Shown: piece by piece, positions 8,088-17,500 of the stretch
Position numbering within the stretch: position 1 is the stretch's first letter
Layout: the number at the start of each line of letters is the position of its first letter
Assembly (NCBI GenBank): GCA_002389295.1
Contig: DGOE01000085.1
Coordinates: 15,474-53,722, forward strand
From: Flavobacteriales bacterium UBA4474
Lineage (GTDB): Bacteria; Bacteroidota; Bacteroidia; Flavobacteriales_D; Sanyastnellaceae
DNA length: 38,249 nt
Direction: 5' to 3'
Position numbers and translations under genes: made by a program
Notes under the pieces: model-generated
The model's input: the letters and a program-made list of their open reading frames with translations, nothing else
The model's database searches: none
Told to the model about the DNA's origin: nothing

Positions 8088-8112
8088 AATTCCAAGGAAA
8101 GTCGTTGGAATT
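8088..8112. promoter_or_regulatory. Operator-like inverted repeat between asnB and the T9SS cargo gene
   Basis: AATTCCAA (8088-8095) and TTGGAATT (8105-8112) form a perfect 8-bp inverted repeat with a 9-base spacer. It lies over the expected -33 region of asnB, 12 bases upstream of its -7-like element, a position typical for a repressor site. The protein that would bind is unknown. Confidence 0.45.
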
Positions 8113-8151
8113 CAAGCACGCACACAACCTTTTTCACGTGTGCGCGGTTTG

Positions 8152-8158
8152 TACTTTG
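8152..8158 (+). promoter_or_regulatory. -7-like element TACTTTG
   Basis: TACTTTG resembles the -7 elements elsewhere in the window (one base shorter than TAnnTTTG), with a T-rich -33-like stretch 17 bases upstream. It lies 17 bases before the ATG at 8176. Confidence 0.35.
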
Positions 8159-8175
8159 CACCCGTGCCGAATCCC

Positions 8176-11100
8176 ATGAAGCCTTTCAGCAAGCTTGTAT
8201 TTCTGGTCGCCTCTTTCCTTTGGAGTCCACTGGTTTACCATGCGCAGACCGTCATTGTCGTCAATGCGACCACCGATGGTGTGGACCCTACACCGGGGGA
8301 CGGGGTGTGTGATGATGGTACGGGTGTCTGCACGTTGCGGGCAGCACTGCAGACGGCGGCCAGCACGGCAGGAGAAGTGGAGATTACCCTCCCAGAAGGG
8401 GATTACGAATGGACCAGCGGTGAGCTTTACCTGAATGCAGGCGAAATTTCCGTGCTCGGCGGTGGCACCAGAACGACCATTGTGGACGCAGCATCGGGCT
8501 CCCGGTTCTTGGACCTGGGCAGCGGATTGGTTTCGTTTGGCCTTCAGGACTTGGAATTGCGCAATGGTTTCGACCCCAACGACCCGGGTGGCGGCATCGA
8601 GACCGATTGCGATGACTTCACCTTGACCCGTGTGGCGATACGAAATTGTGCCACAGGCATCGGTTTTGGTGGAGGCATTCACAACCGCGGCCACCTTGAA
8701 GCTTACGCCAGCCTGTTTATTGACTGCACGGCCTCTGGAAAAGACGGAACCAATGGCGGTGGCGGTGGCGGTGGCGCTGCCGGGGCAGGCGGCGCTGTGT
8801 CTTGTTGGACAGGATCGAGCTCACTGTTTGAGAACTGCACCTTTACCGGTTGCACGGCGGAGGGCGGAGATGGAGGCAACGGGGCGCCCGGAGGCAATGG
8901 AGGCCAAGGGGGACAGAGCTTCACCAATTTCGGCAAAGGCGGAAATGGTGGCGATATCGGCGGATGGAATGCGGATGAGGACGGCACAGCGGGCAATGTT
9001 GGCGGCGGTGGCGGTGGCGGCGGATACCGGAGTAGTTGGGGTGGCGGCAGCGCGGGCACCGGCGGCAACGGTTTGGTGGTGGGGGGCAATGCAGCCGATG
9101 GCAGTGCAGCAGGCGGCGGCGGCGGCGGCGGTGGCGGCGGATTAGGCGGTGCCTTTTTCTCTCGTGCTGGAAGCCACGACTTCAGGCACTGCACATTTAG
9201 CGGCAATACAGCGCTAGGCGGGGAGGCCGGTTCATCCATGAATGCTTTCAATGCCGCATCGGGCATTGGGCGTGGAGGTGCCATCGGCACGTATGCCGGA
9301 ACGATCAAGTTGGACAACTGCATTTTGTATGGCAATACTTCCGTGTCTTCGCCGAGTGGCGAGGAGGAGGATCTTTTTCTTTTTTCCAACGGTCCGGTGC
9401 TTTCCGACATAGGGAACAACGTGATTGGTGTGATGGATCCGGCGACACTCTTTGACGCAGCATCCACGGGCAATTTGATGGGGGTGGACCCTGTGTTGCT
9501 TCCCTTTGGTGATTATGGCGGCTCTACGGATGTCTATATGTTGAGCGCTTGCGTGCCCATCAGCCCGGCCATCGATGCCGGTGCGCTTCTCGGTGTGACC
9601 GAAGACCAGCGCGGTGAGCCCCGGGACGCCACACCCGATATCGGTGCGGTAGAGGGTCCCGCACCGGTAAACCTGATGCCATTGGTGGCCACGGTTTGCC
9701 CATTGGAGGTGGTGGAACTGGCCTTGACATGGCCAGATGCCGTGACCACTTGGCCGGATGGTACTGAAGGGGATACGTGGGAAACAGGCCTGATTTCCGG
9801 CATGGCCACCATTACTACCGCTGAAGGGTGCAACGAGGACATTGCCATCGAAGTGACCGAAGTGCAAATTGTGGCGCCTGATTTGGGGCCTGACCAGGTG
9901 GTGTGCCCCGGTACCATGTTGACCTTTGACGCAGGGAACCCCGGTGCTGCATACACATGGAGCAACGGCGGTTTCGGACAGAATGCACTCGTGGCAGATT
10001 CGGGCCTTGTCGAGGTCACCGTGACGGTCCAAGGTTGCACCGAAAGCGATGCGGTCAATGTGGGGTGGTATGATACCTACCCGTTGGATCTCGGTGAGGA
10101 TGTGGTGTTGTGTTTTGAGGACGAGGTGACGCTCGATGCCACCTCGGAAGGTTGGGGTGGCCTGCCGCCGGCATTTGATTGGCAGGGCGGACCGGCAGAT
10201 GCAGCATTCACCGTAGACCAAACCGGATTGTATACGGTGACAGCCACCTTGAATGGTTGTGTGACCTCTGACCAAGTTGTTGTGACCGAAAGTCCATTGA
10301 CCACTGTTGATCTCGGGGTGGACCAGACCATTTGCCCCGGCACTCCCTTCATCCTGAATCCGGGTTATCCATCGGCTTCATTTACATGGCAGGATGGCTC
10401 AACGTCTTCCACTTTCAATGTCCAAAACACCGGTATCTACACGGTCAATGTGGGCTTGGGTGATTGTCAGGCCAACGCCCAAGTGTTTATCGAGGTGGTG
10501 GACGGTTTTGCGGCGGACCTGCCCGACGTCGCCAACTTCTGTGCCGGAGACAGTGTGCTGTTGTTGGCTGCTTTTGGAGCCGCGCAATACACTTGGCAGA
10601 ATGGCGCCGTGGGCAACCAGTTGTGGGCGAGTCAGGAAGGCATTTATGAAGTCACCAGCACCTTGGATGGCTGTGACTTTACCGACCAGGTATCTGTGGT
10701 GGCCCAGCCTTTGCCGCAATTCGACTTGGGCCTGGACATCGTCCTGTGCGAAGGGGAGTCCATCGATCTTTCCCCCTACGTGCCCGGTGCGGATTATGTC
10801 ATTTTCAATGACACGTTGACCACGCCTTCATTGACGGTGTCAGAAACGGGAACCTACACCGCCGAGGTGGCCCAGGGCGGTTGTGTATTCCGCGATACGG
10901 TCATGGTGGAGGTCCGCCCCAACCCCGAATTCGAACTTGTCGAAGATTCCTTGTTGTGCCCTGGCGATGTCCTGACCATTGAAACAGGATTGACCGATGT
11001 TTTGGTGACATGGAATACCGGTGAGGTGGGCACGGCCATTGAAGTGAATCAACCCGCAGTTTATGTCGCCACGAGCCAGGTGAGCGGCTGCCAGTTTGTT

Positions 11101-11670
11101 GATTCCATTGTGGTGGATGTCTCCCAACCGATTGCCATTCCACTTCAGGCCAGCTATGACCTGTGTTTGAACGATTCCATTGAATTGAATGCGCTCCAAG
11201 GAGAGGGTGTTTATCCATCCACCTACCGCTGGGACAATGGGAGCATCCTCCCCAACCGCACATTGAATAGGGGAGGGCTCTTCGAGGTCGAGGTCAGCAA
11301 TGTGTGCGATACGGCGACCCACGTTTTGGAGGTGTCGCAGTATGTGTGCGGCTGTCAGGTCTACGTCCCCACGGCCTTTACGCCCAACAACGACGGCAAG
11401 AACGACGCGTGGTTCCCCGTACTGGACTGCGACCCGTATGCCTATGAGGTGACGGTGTGGGACCGCTGGGGCCGCCCCGTTTTCCAATCGGTGGATCCAT
11501 CAGAGGTATGGTACGGCCAGGTGGAAGGCACGCCAGGGTCGAAGACGCGCGAGAGTGGTCGCTACTACGCCATTGACGGCGTCTTCATGTGGGAGGTGAT
11601 CATTGAACTGCGCGTGGGACGCGTCCCCGAAGTCATTCGTCAGAATGGCTATGTGCGGGTGCTCCGCTGA
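8176..11670 (+). CDS. Large T9SS type B cargo: CSLREA, beta-helix, Gly-rich, Ig-like repeats
   Basis: 1164 residues, secreted. Signal peptide to about residue 24 (YHAQ). Residues 40-60 (GDGVCDDGTGVCTLRAAL) are a CSLREA-type domain, followed by a right-handed beta-helix like those of pectate lyases and polymorphic outer-membrane proteins, interrupted at about 193-325 by a glycine-rich segment. The helix ends with DAGALLGVTEDQRGEPRD and DIGAVEG, the choice-of-anchor Q-type ending. Residues 497-1060 hold eight Ig-like repeats, most with a 'C-x-G ... Y-x-W-x-x-G ... G-x-Y-x-V ... G-C' pattern. The C-terminus from about 1062 (VPTAFTPNNDGKNDAWFP ... VWDRWGRPVFQ) is the gliding-motility-associated C-terminal domain, the type B T9SS signal. 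ATG at 8176 starts the signal peptide; the longer frame from 7840 was rejected. It probably acts as a surface adhesin (inference). Confidence 0.93.
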   Translation: MKPFSKLVFLVASFLWSPLVYHAQTVIVVNATTDGVDPTPGDGVCDDGTGVCTLRAALQTAASTAGEVEITLPEGDYEWTSGELYLNAGEISVLGGGTRTTIVDAASGSRFLDLGSGLVSFGLQDLELRNGFDPNDPGGGIETDCDDFTLTRVAIRNCATGIGFGGGIHNRGHLEAYASLFIDCTASGKDGTNGGGGGGGAAGAGGAVSCWTGSSSLFENCTFTGCTAEGGDGGNGAPGGNGGQGGQSFTNFGKGGNGGDIGGWNADEDGTAGNVGGGGGGGGYRSSWGGGSAGTGGNGLVVGGNAADGSAAGGGGGGGGGGLGGAFFSRAGSHDFRHCTFSGNTALGGEAGSSMNAFNAASGIGRGGAIGTYAGTIKLDNCILYGNTSVSSPSGEEEDLFLFSNGPVLSDIGNNVIGVMDPATLFDAASTGNLMGVDPVLLPFGDYGGSTDVYMLSACVPISPAIDAGALLGVTEDQRGEPRDATPDIGAVEGPAPVNLMPLVATVCPLEVVELALTWPDAVTTWPDGTEGDTWETGLISGMATITTAEGCNEDIAIEVTEVQIVAPDLGPDQVVCPGTMLTFDAGNPGAAYTWSNGGFGQNALVADSGLVEVTVTVQGCTESDAVNVGWYDTYPLDLGEDVVLCFEDEVTLDATSEGWGGLPPAFDWQGGPADAAFTVDQTGLYTVTATLNGCVTSDQVVVTESPLTTVDLGVDQTICPGTPFILNPGYPSASFTWQDGSTSSTFNVQNTGIYTVNVGLGDCQANAQVFIEVVDGFAADLPDVANFCAGDSVLLLAAFGAAQYTWQNGAVGNQLWASQEGIYEVTSTLDGCDFTDQVSVVAQPLPQFDLGLDIVLCEGESIDLSPYVPGADYVIFNDTLTTPSLTVSETGTYTAEVAQGGCVFRDTVMVEVRPNPEFELVEDSLLCPGDVLTIETGLTDVLVTWNTGEVGTAIEVNQPAVYVATSQVSGCQFVDSIVVDVSQPIAIPLQASYDLCLNDSIELNALQGEGVYPSTYRWDNGSILPNRTLNRGGLFEVEVSNVCDTATHVLEVSQYVCGCQVYVPTAFTPNNDGKNDAWFPVLDCDPYAYEVTVWDRWGRPVFQSVDPSEVWYGQVEGTPGSKTRESGRYYAIDGVFMWEVIIELRVGRVPEVIRQNGYVRVLR
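8755..9145 (+). repeat. GGC/GGT-rich low-complexity tract (poly-glycine)
   Basis: Imperfect runs of GGC, GGT and GGA codons encode about 130 residues of Gly with Ala, Asn, Asp and Ser inside the beta-helix of the T9SS cargo. The longest pure runs are 8755-8775, 9001-9024 and 9113-9142. The reading frame stays open throughout. Confidence 0.85.
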
Positions 11671-11677
11671 TGCAGCG

Positions 11678-12640
11678 TCACCGTGGTGTACGCATGTCGA
11701 ACAACCTGTCGGGGAAGTCGGTGATGATGCCGTCCACCCCCAATTGCATGACAGCATAAAGGTCTTCCTGCTCGTTTACCGTCCAGGGGATCACGCGGAT
11801 GTCCATTTCTTGAAGTTCACGGACATTTTGGGCGTCGAGCAACGTCCAATTGGGAGAATAGATGTCCGGGGTGAAGGTCAATTTCGCCAGTTGGGAGGCG
11901 ACATCACCTTCTGATGCAATGAGCCATGCGGTGGTCATCTCCGGTGCCTGCTCATGGACGGCTTCTAAGGCTGCGGCGGAGAAGCTCTGGATGCAGGTGC
12001 GGTTTTGGATGCCCAAACGGTTGACTTCGGCCAACACAATGCGTGCGAAAGTGTCCGCGTCAGGACAGAATTCGGATTCCAATGCTGCAGTGTGTTTGAT
12101 TTCGAGGTTGTAGCGGACTTTGTTCTTGCCCTGCAGCAGCGGCACGGTTTCGGTCACCGACACGACGTCCGACAACGTGGGTTTGTGCATGGGCAATGGC
12201 CGTTGGTCAGGAAACCTCGGGTGGACGCGGCTGCCGCAATCGTAGGACTGGATCTCCGCTGTGGTCATTTGATAGAGGTTGTGGCTGCGCTCGTCTTTTT
12301 CTGCAACGGGATCACCGGATGGTGTCGTACAGATTTCATGGCTCATCCAAGGTTCGTGGCTCACAATGACTGCGCCATCCTTGGAGATGCACAGGTCCAT
12401 CTCAAGTACGTCCGATCCTTCGCGGATGCTCAGGACAAAGCCGGGCACGGTGTTCTCGGGCAGCAATCCGCGGATTCCGCGGTGACCTTGAATTTCAAAT
12501 GCCGGCAATGCAGGGGGCGTGTTTTGTTCCATTGATGTCATGGCTTCATCGGAAGAAGACGGGGCCTCTTCGGCTGGGTTGTCCCCGCAAGAAGTAGCGA
12601 TCAAGGCACCAAGGGCCAAGGAGTAGATGTGTCGGATCAT
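11678..12640 (-). CDS. Glycerophosphodiester phosphodiesterase, lipoprotein
   Basis: Hydrolyses deacylated phospholipids (glycerophosphodiesters) to glycerol 3-phosphate and an alcohol. 320 residues with lipobox Cys18 (IATSC), so it is membrane-anchored outside the cytoplasm. The GDPD domain starts at residue 49: GHRG with catalytic His53 and Arg54, PENT, then E80-x-D82 for the metal, and SHEPW with His95. The domain ends with RVIPWTVN and the GVDGIITDFPDR segment, as in other GDPDs. ATG at 12640 is preferred over a TTG at 12649. It is divergent from the ornithine-lipid synthase gene, 66 bases apart, and convergent with the cargo gene, seven bases apart. Confidence 0.93.
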   Translation of the reverse strand: MIRHIYSLALGALIATSCGDNPAEEAPSSSDEAMTSMEQNTPPALPAFEIQGHRGIRGLLPENTVPGFVLSIREGSDVLEMDLCISKDGAVIVSHEPWMSHEICTTPSGDPVAEKDERSHNLYQMTTAEIQSYDCGSRVHPRFPDQRPLPMHKPTLSDVVSVTETVPLLQGKNKVRYNLEIKHTAALESEFCPDADTFARIVLAEVNRLGIQNRTCIQSFSAAALEAVHEQAPEMTTAWLIASEGDVASQLAKLTFTPDIYSPNWTLLDAQNVRELQEMDIRVIPWTVNEQEDLYAVMQLGVDGIITDFPDRLFDMRTPR

Positions 12641-12646
12641 CAGGGG

Positions 12647-12653
12647 CAAATTA
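12647..12653 (-). promoter_or_regulatory. -7-like element of the glycerophosphodiesterase gene
   Basis: Minus strand TAATTTG, ending six bases before the ATG at 12640. The same heptamer stands in the opposite direction at 12693-12699, as expected for back-to-back promoters. Confidence 0.45.
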
Positions 12654-12692
12654 CTTCAGTTCCCGGTTTTATGGCCGTTGGCGATGTAGGCC

Positions 12693-12699
12693 TAATTTG
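12693..12699 (+). promoter_or_regulatory. -7-like element of the olsF-like gene
   Basis: TAATTTG, ending seven bases before the ATG at 12707. Its place argues for a start at 12707 or 12713 rather than at the longer frame from 12629. Confidence 0.45.
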
Positions 12700-12706
12700 G
12701 CAGGAG

Positions 12707-14491
12707 ATGGAGATGGATACGGACAAACTGCAGGAAGCTGACAGGCTGGTGTCGCGTTTGGATTTGGGACTGTGGGCAGGGCTGCCGGAAAGGCACCCCC
12801 TTGTGGGTCTCTTTCACAGGTTTGGCGGAATTCGTCGGTTGAACTCTGCCTACAATCAATGGGCGCATCTGGAATCGTCTGCCTTCATCGATGAGGTTTT
12901 TGGGCAATTGGATGTGCGGTTGGAAGTAGCGGAGGAGGAGTTGAACCGCATTCCCAAAGAAGGGCCTTTCGTGTTGGTGGCCAATCACCCTTTTGGCGTC
13001 CTCGATGCGCTGGCCTTGGTGCGTTTGGTGCGCAGGGTAAGGCCCGACTTCAAATTGGGTGTGGAGTCTCTACTGGGCAATACGCCCGCTTTGGCTGCTG
13101 CGTTTTGCGTGGTTTCTGAATCGCGTCAGGGTGGGCAATCCGTGTCATCTGCAGCGGGTTGGGCGGAGGCGTCCGCGCACGTGGCCTCCGGTGGTGGTTT
13201 CGGTGTTTTTCCAGCAGGTGGTGTTTCCGGCTTCAAAATGTCTTCGCGTGGCATTGCCGACGGCCGCTGGTCAGATGCGGTGGTCGGTTGGATTGAGAAG
13301 CAGGAGGTGCCCGTGGTCCCGGTGTATATCGACGGGGCCAACAGCACTTTGTTTCAGCTCCTCGGACTCATTCATCCATCGCTGCGTTCACTGCGTGTTG
13401 CTGCAGAGATCCGAAATAAAAAGGGCCGTGTGCTGCGCATGCGGGTTGGCCGGGCATTGCGCAAACGTGACCTCGCTGGATTCACTGGAACGGCGCAATT
13501 GGCGCGTTTTCTCCGGGCCAAATCTTATGCTTTGGGTGCTGCCTATGATGTCCGCAAGGAGTATTTCCGCGGCATGCGGATTCCAAAGAGGCCGGAAGAG
13601 ATTGCGCCGATGGCAGACCCAGGGGTATTGGCCCAAGAGGTCGCTGATTTGCAGGACGAACAGCTGTTCCAACACGGCGACTTTGAAGTCTATCTCGCGC
13701 CTGCTGACCGCATCCCCGAATTGCTCCAAGAAATTGGGCGCTGCCGCGAAGTGACCTTCCGCGCTGTGGGTGAGGGGACCAACCGTGCCCGCGATTTGGA
13801 TGAGCATGACCTCTATTACCAACACCTGCTTTTGTGGGATGCGGCTCACCAGCGGTTGGCGGGGGCGTACCGTGTAGGAGAGGGGTGGGTCATCATGGAG
13901 CGTTATGGAGCGCGGGGATTCTATACCCACTCACTGTTTCGCATGAAGAAGGGGTTTCATCCCGCATTGCGCGCTTCCTTAGAGCTCGGTCGCTCGTTCA
14001 TTTTGCCCGACTATCAGCGGCAGCGCATGCCGCTGTTCTTGCTGTGGAAAGGGATTTTAACTGTGCTTATCCGATCTTCCGAGGCGCGCTACATCCTCGG
14101 TCCCGTGACCATCAGCAGCGATTACCAGCGGTTTTCACGGGCCTTGATCATGGCCTTTGTGCGGCGCCATTATTGGGATGCGCATTGGTCGGAATTTGTG
14201 CGGCCGCGCAAGCGCTTTGCCTTCGAGGAAAAGCGTGTGGATTCCGAGGCCTTGCTTGAAGGTGCGGGGGACGATGTCAAGCGCCTTGACAAGATCCTCG
14301 CCGACATCGAGCCTTCCAATGCGGTCGCACCGGTGTTGCTCAAGAAATACTTGCATCAGAATGCCCGCATTTTGGGCTTCAACCGCGACCCCAAATTCAA
14401 CAATGCATTGGACGGCCTCATGCTGCTCGATGTCCGGGACCTCCCCGCCGAAACGCTGGAAAGCCTTCAGCGCGAATTTGGTTTCGACTGA
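12707..14491 (+). CDS. olsF: Bifunctional ornithine-lipid synthase, OlsF type
   Basis: 594 residues with two acyltransferase parts. The N-terminal part (about 70-290) is a lysophospholipid-acyltransferase fold: NHPFGVLD at residues 93-100 is the His...Asp acyltransferase motif with one extra residue, and FPAGGVS at 168-174 is the family version of FPEG. The C-terminal part (about 315-560) is a GNAT-like N-acyltransferase of the OlsB type (REVTFRAVGEGTN, then DEHDLYYQHLLLWD, and LGPVTISSDY). This combination is known as OlsF, which N-acylates ornithine and then O-acylates lyso-ornithine lipid to make a phosphorus-free membrane lipid at the inner membrane. Some members make related glycine or other amino-acid lipids, so the substrate is inferred. 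Two close ATGs (12707, 12713) are possible starts. Confidence 0.8.
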   Translation: MEMDTDKLQEADRLVSRLDLGLWAGLPERHPLVGLFHRFGGIRRLNSAYNQWAHLESSAFIDEVFGQLDVRLEVAEEELNRIPKEGPFVLVANHPFGVLDALALVRLVRRVRPDFKLGVESLLGNTPALAAAFCVVSESRQGGQSVSSAAGWAEASAHVASGGGFGVFPAGGVSGFKMSSRGIADGRWSDAVVGWIEKQEVPVVPVYIDGANSTLFQLLGLIHPSLRSLRVAAEIRNKKGRVLRMRVGRALRKRDLAGFTGTAQLARFLRAKSYALGAAYDVRKEYFRGMRIPKRPEEIAPMADPGVLAQEVADLQDEQLFQHGDFEVYLAPADRIPELLQEIGRCREVTFRAVGEGTNRARDLDEHDLYYQHLLLWDAAHQRLAGAYRVGEGWVIMERYGARGFYTHSLFRMKKGFHPALRASLELGRSFILPDYQRQRMPLFLLWKGILTVLIRSSEARYILGPVTISSDYQRFSRALIMAFVRRHYWDAHWSEFVRPRKRFAFEEKRVDSEALLEGAGDDVKRLDKILADIEPSNAVAPVLLKKYLHQNARILGFNRDPKFNNALDGLMLLDVRDLPAETLESLQREFGFD

Positions 14492-14499
14492 AGGCTTTC
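14459..14499. terminator. 12-bp inverted repeat across the olsF stop codon
   Basis: GAAAGCCTTCAG (14459-14470) and CTGAAGGCTTTC (14488-14499) are perfect arms around a 17-base loop, and the stop TGA is inside the right arm. A run of six A follows on the plus strand, not T, so it is not a standard intrinsic terminator for the plus strand. It may stabilise the 3' end or separate the convergent transcripts. Confidence 0.4.
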
Positions 14500-14530
14500 G
14501 AAAAAATGTACCGTTGAAGGCCTGACCCTG

Positions 14531-17500
14531 TTAAATCGAATAGGAGAGGCTCACCGAATAGGTCCGGCCGCGTGTGAAGCTCGACCAGTCGTATTCTACA
14601 CCATTGAAGAGGTGGGTCTGGCGGTTGCGTGGGTTGAGCAGGTTCCTGGCCTTGAAGCCAAACTTGAAGTGCGCACCCCATCCTTTCGCCATGCTGAAGT
14701 CGAGTGTGGGTGTGGGTTGCTGCATGACGTTGGGCAGGGCGCCTTGGGTCACCAAGAAAACCTTGGGGCCTTGAACGTTGAAGGAGAGCGTGGACACGAA
14801 AGCTGCGCTGTCGTTCATGTACGTCATGATTCCGTTCACGATGTAGGGTGCCTGACCAAAGAGGGCGCGTGTGTTGGGGTGGTTGGGGTCTTGTGCGCGG
14901 ATGCTCTCGAGCTCAGCTTCGGGGATTTTGACGGCTGAGCGGATGAACGTCACATTTCCAGAGAGGGACAGGTTGCGGAGGAACCGCGCGTTGGTGACGT
15001 TGGCCAGGTTCTTTTTGGCGTCAAACTCGATCCCCATGATGTCGGCGTAAGGCACGTTGGACCAAGTCAGCTCTTCATTCACAGCTTCCAATACTTGGGT
15101 CTGCTCAATGGGGTCGGCAAAGTGCTTATAGAAAACGCCGGCAGACACCATTTCACCCAACGTTGGGTAGTGTTCCAGCTTCAAGTCCACATTGTCGATG
15201 CGGGTTTGGCCCAGGCCGGGGTTGCCTTTGAGGGTTTGCAGCGTTTCAAAGTCGAATCCACGGAAAGGGGCCTTTTCGCGAAACACGGGGCGGGCGAGGG
15301 TTTTGCTGTAAGCTGCGCGCAGGTTGGTGATGCGAATCGGGTCCACCTTGCCCAAGATGTAGGTCAGGTTCAAGGAGGGCAGCAAGTTTGTTTCTTCGAG
15401 TGTGCCGGTGTTGCGGGCCAGTTGTTCGGCCGTCTGGTCGGAGGTGTCGCGGTTGCTTTCGATGCGCATGGAGGCGGACTCCATGCGGAGGCCCATGTTT
15501 CCGCTGAGGCGCTCATTGACGCGGGCATCCAACATGGCGTAGGTTCCCAAGACGTTCAAGAACCCGGCGTCTGAGTTGCTCGGATTGCTGACGTTGTTGG
15601 TTTGAATGAAATCCCCGCCTTGGGAGACCACGAGGTTCGGGTCCGAAAAGTACAGGGAAGGGGAGCCTTCAAAATTGTCAAAGAACTGGCCTGAGGCGGC
15701 AAAAGTGAACGCGTCTTCTTGCTTTGTGCGCTCTGTTCTGACAAAGCTTCCGCCAAAGGAGAATTTGCCTTCTACGTGGTCTTGCTCGGCAAAGACCGGC
15801 TTGCTGAAGTTGACCTTGACGTCGGTCTTGGTTTCATCCAGCGCGCGCCAAAAGCGGTTGGGAGCAGGGTAGCGGTCGGGGCGAATGCTGTAAAAGCGCT
15901 GGGTCTCAGTCGGGACCTCCATGTCGCCAATGGCAATGCCTTCTTGCTGCAGGGTTTCCACGGTGCCGGCAATGTCTTCTGCCCAATTGCCGTCGAGAAT
16001 GCCATCGTCGATCAGGCCTTCGATTTCGTCCAAAACGTCTCCTGATGCCGAGGCGTCCAAGGTGTTGCCGTTTGCATCGAAGAACACGGCTTCATCGGCG
16101 ATGACTTCGGTATTGTCTATGTAGTTGTTAAACAAGACCCGCAAATCGGGGGTGCTCATGCGCCCTTCCGAGCGGCTGGCGATCCAGTCGATGGTGAGCG
16201 CGTTGTCGGGCAAGTAATGCTCGCCGCGCATCTGAAAGGTGTTCAGGGTGCGGCTCTGGTAGCGGTGCGAACGCTGTTGCTGTATTTCGTCGCCGTCGCG
16301 GGGGTTCAAGCCTTCCTGAAAACGGGCGCTGTTGGTGCCATTGGTGATGGTCATGCCCATCAGTGAAACCTTGTTGAATTCGTTCAGCTTGTAACTGAGG
16401 TTCAACATGGTGTTCCAACGGTGGGTCTCGTTGGTGCGCTCGTCCGTGTAGCGCTGTTGCATGTCGAGCTCATCGGTCCCCGCTACGTTTCCGGCGGCCC
16501 ATCGGCCATAAATGCCATCTTGATATCCGCGGGTATTGCGCGCATACTGGGCGCCAAATGTGTAGCCGAGTTGGCGGCCAAAGAGGGAGGTTTGATTGCC
16601 AAAAGTGATGGAGTGCTTCATGTCCATGGCTGCTGTGCGGCGGACATGCTCCCAGGTGTTGTCAAAACTCTTTCCAATGTCGGTCAAGCCTTGATTGGCT
16701 TCTATGGAGGCGGGAATGGCCGCTTGGAAATAGAGGGAGTCGCCCATCTGGTTGGCTCCCCATTGGTCCGCATAGCCCAGTCCGGCCAAGATGCACTGGG
16801 TGTCATCATACGATGAAACGTCATTTAAAGAGTTGAACCCGCAATCGGCAAGGGCCGCATCGACGGTGCTGCTTGAGATCAAGTCGCGGTCAATGATGTA
16901 TTGAATTTGATCACTGAAAGAGACGGAAATGGTGCTGGGCCATCCATTCTCCGCAGCGGATTGCGCCAAAGGGCTGAGGCTCCGAGAGCCATCGTCGTAT
17001 CCAAGCCAGTCCTTACTGCCCCGTTGGCTGGAGCGCAGTTCTTTGCCCGTGGTGTTCGTGTTCCAGCCTAAGCTGCTGGAGTAGTTAAACATGAACTTGT
17101 CTGGAAAGTCTTTGGTCTCTACAGATATGTAAGCCCCTGCCCAGTCGGAGGGCAAGTTGGCTGTTTGGGTTTTGACCACCTTCAGATTGTCCACCAAGTT
17201 GGTGGGGAAGAGGTCCATTTCGATGGTGTTCCTGCGGGGGTTCATTGAAGGCACCTCAGCCCCATTCAAAGTGGTCTTCAAATACCGGTCGGACAGACCG
17301 CGCACAAAAACGAAGTTGCCGACTGTAGAGACGCCGGACACGCGCTTCATGGCAGCGGCGGCATCGTTGTCGCCGGTGCGTTTGATTTGCTGACTTGAGA
17401 TGTAGTCGATGCTCGCCGCGGACTTCTTTTTGATGTTCTCCATGTACGTGTCCCTGGCGCGGTCCACTTTGGCCACCACCTCTGCGGCTTGTTCGATGAC

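Noticed and set aside
8755..9145. Possible CRISPR or tandem repeat array
   Set aside because: The repeats are short glycine codon runs inside an open frame, with no spacers or constant repeat length.
9232..10275. Minus-strand frames inside the large cargo gene
   Set aside because: They are Pro-, His- or Arg-rich translations of Gly- and Val-rich codons without domains.
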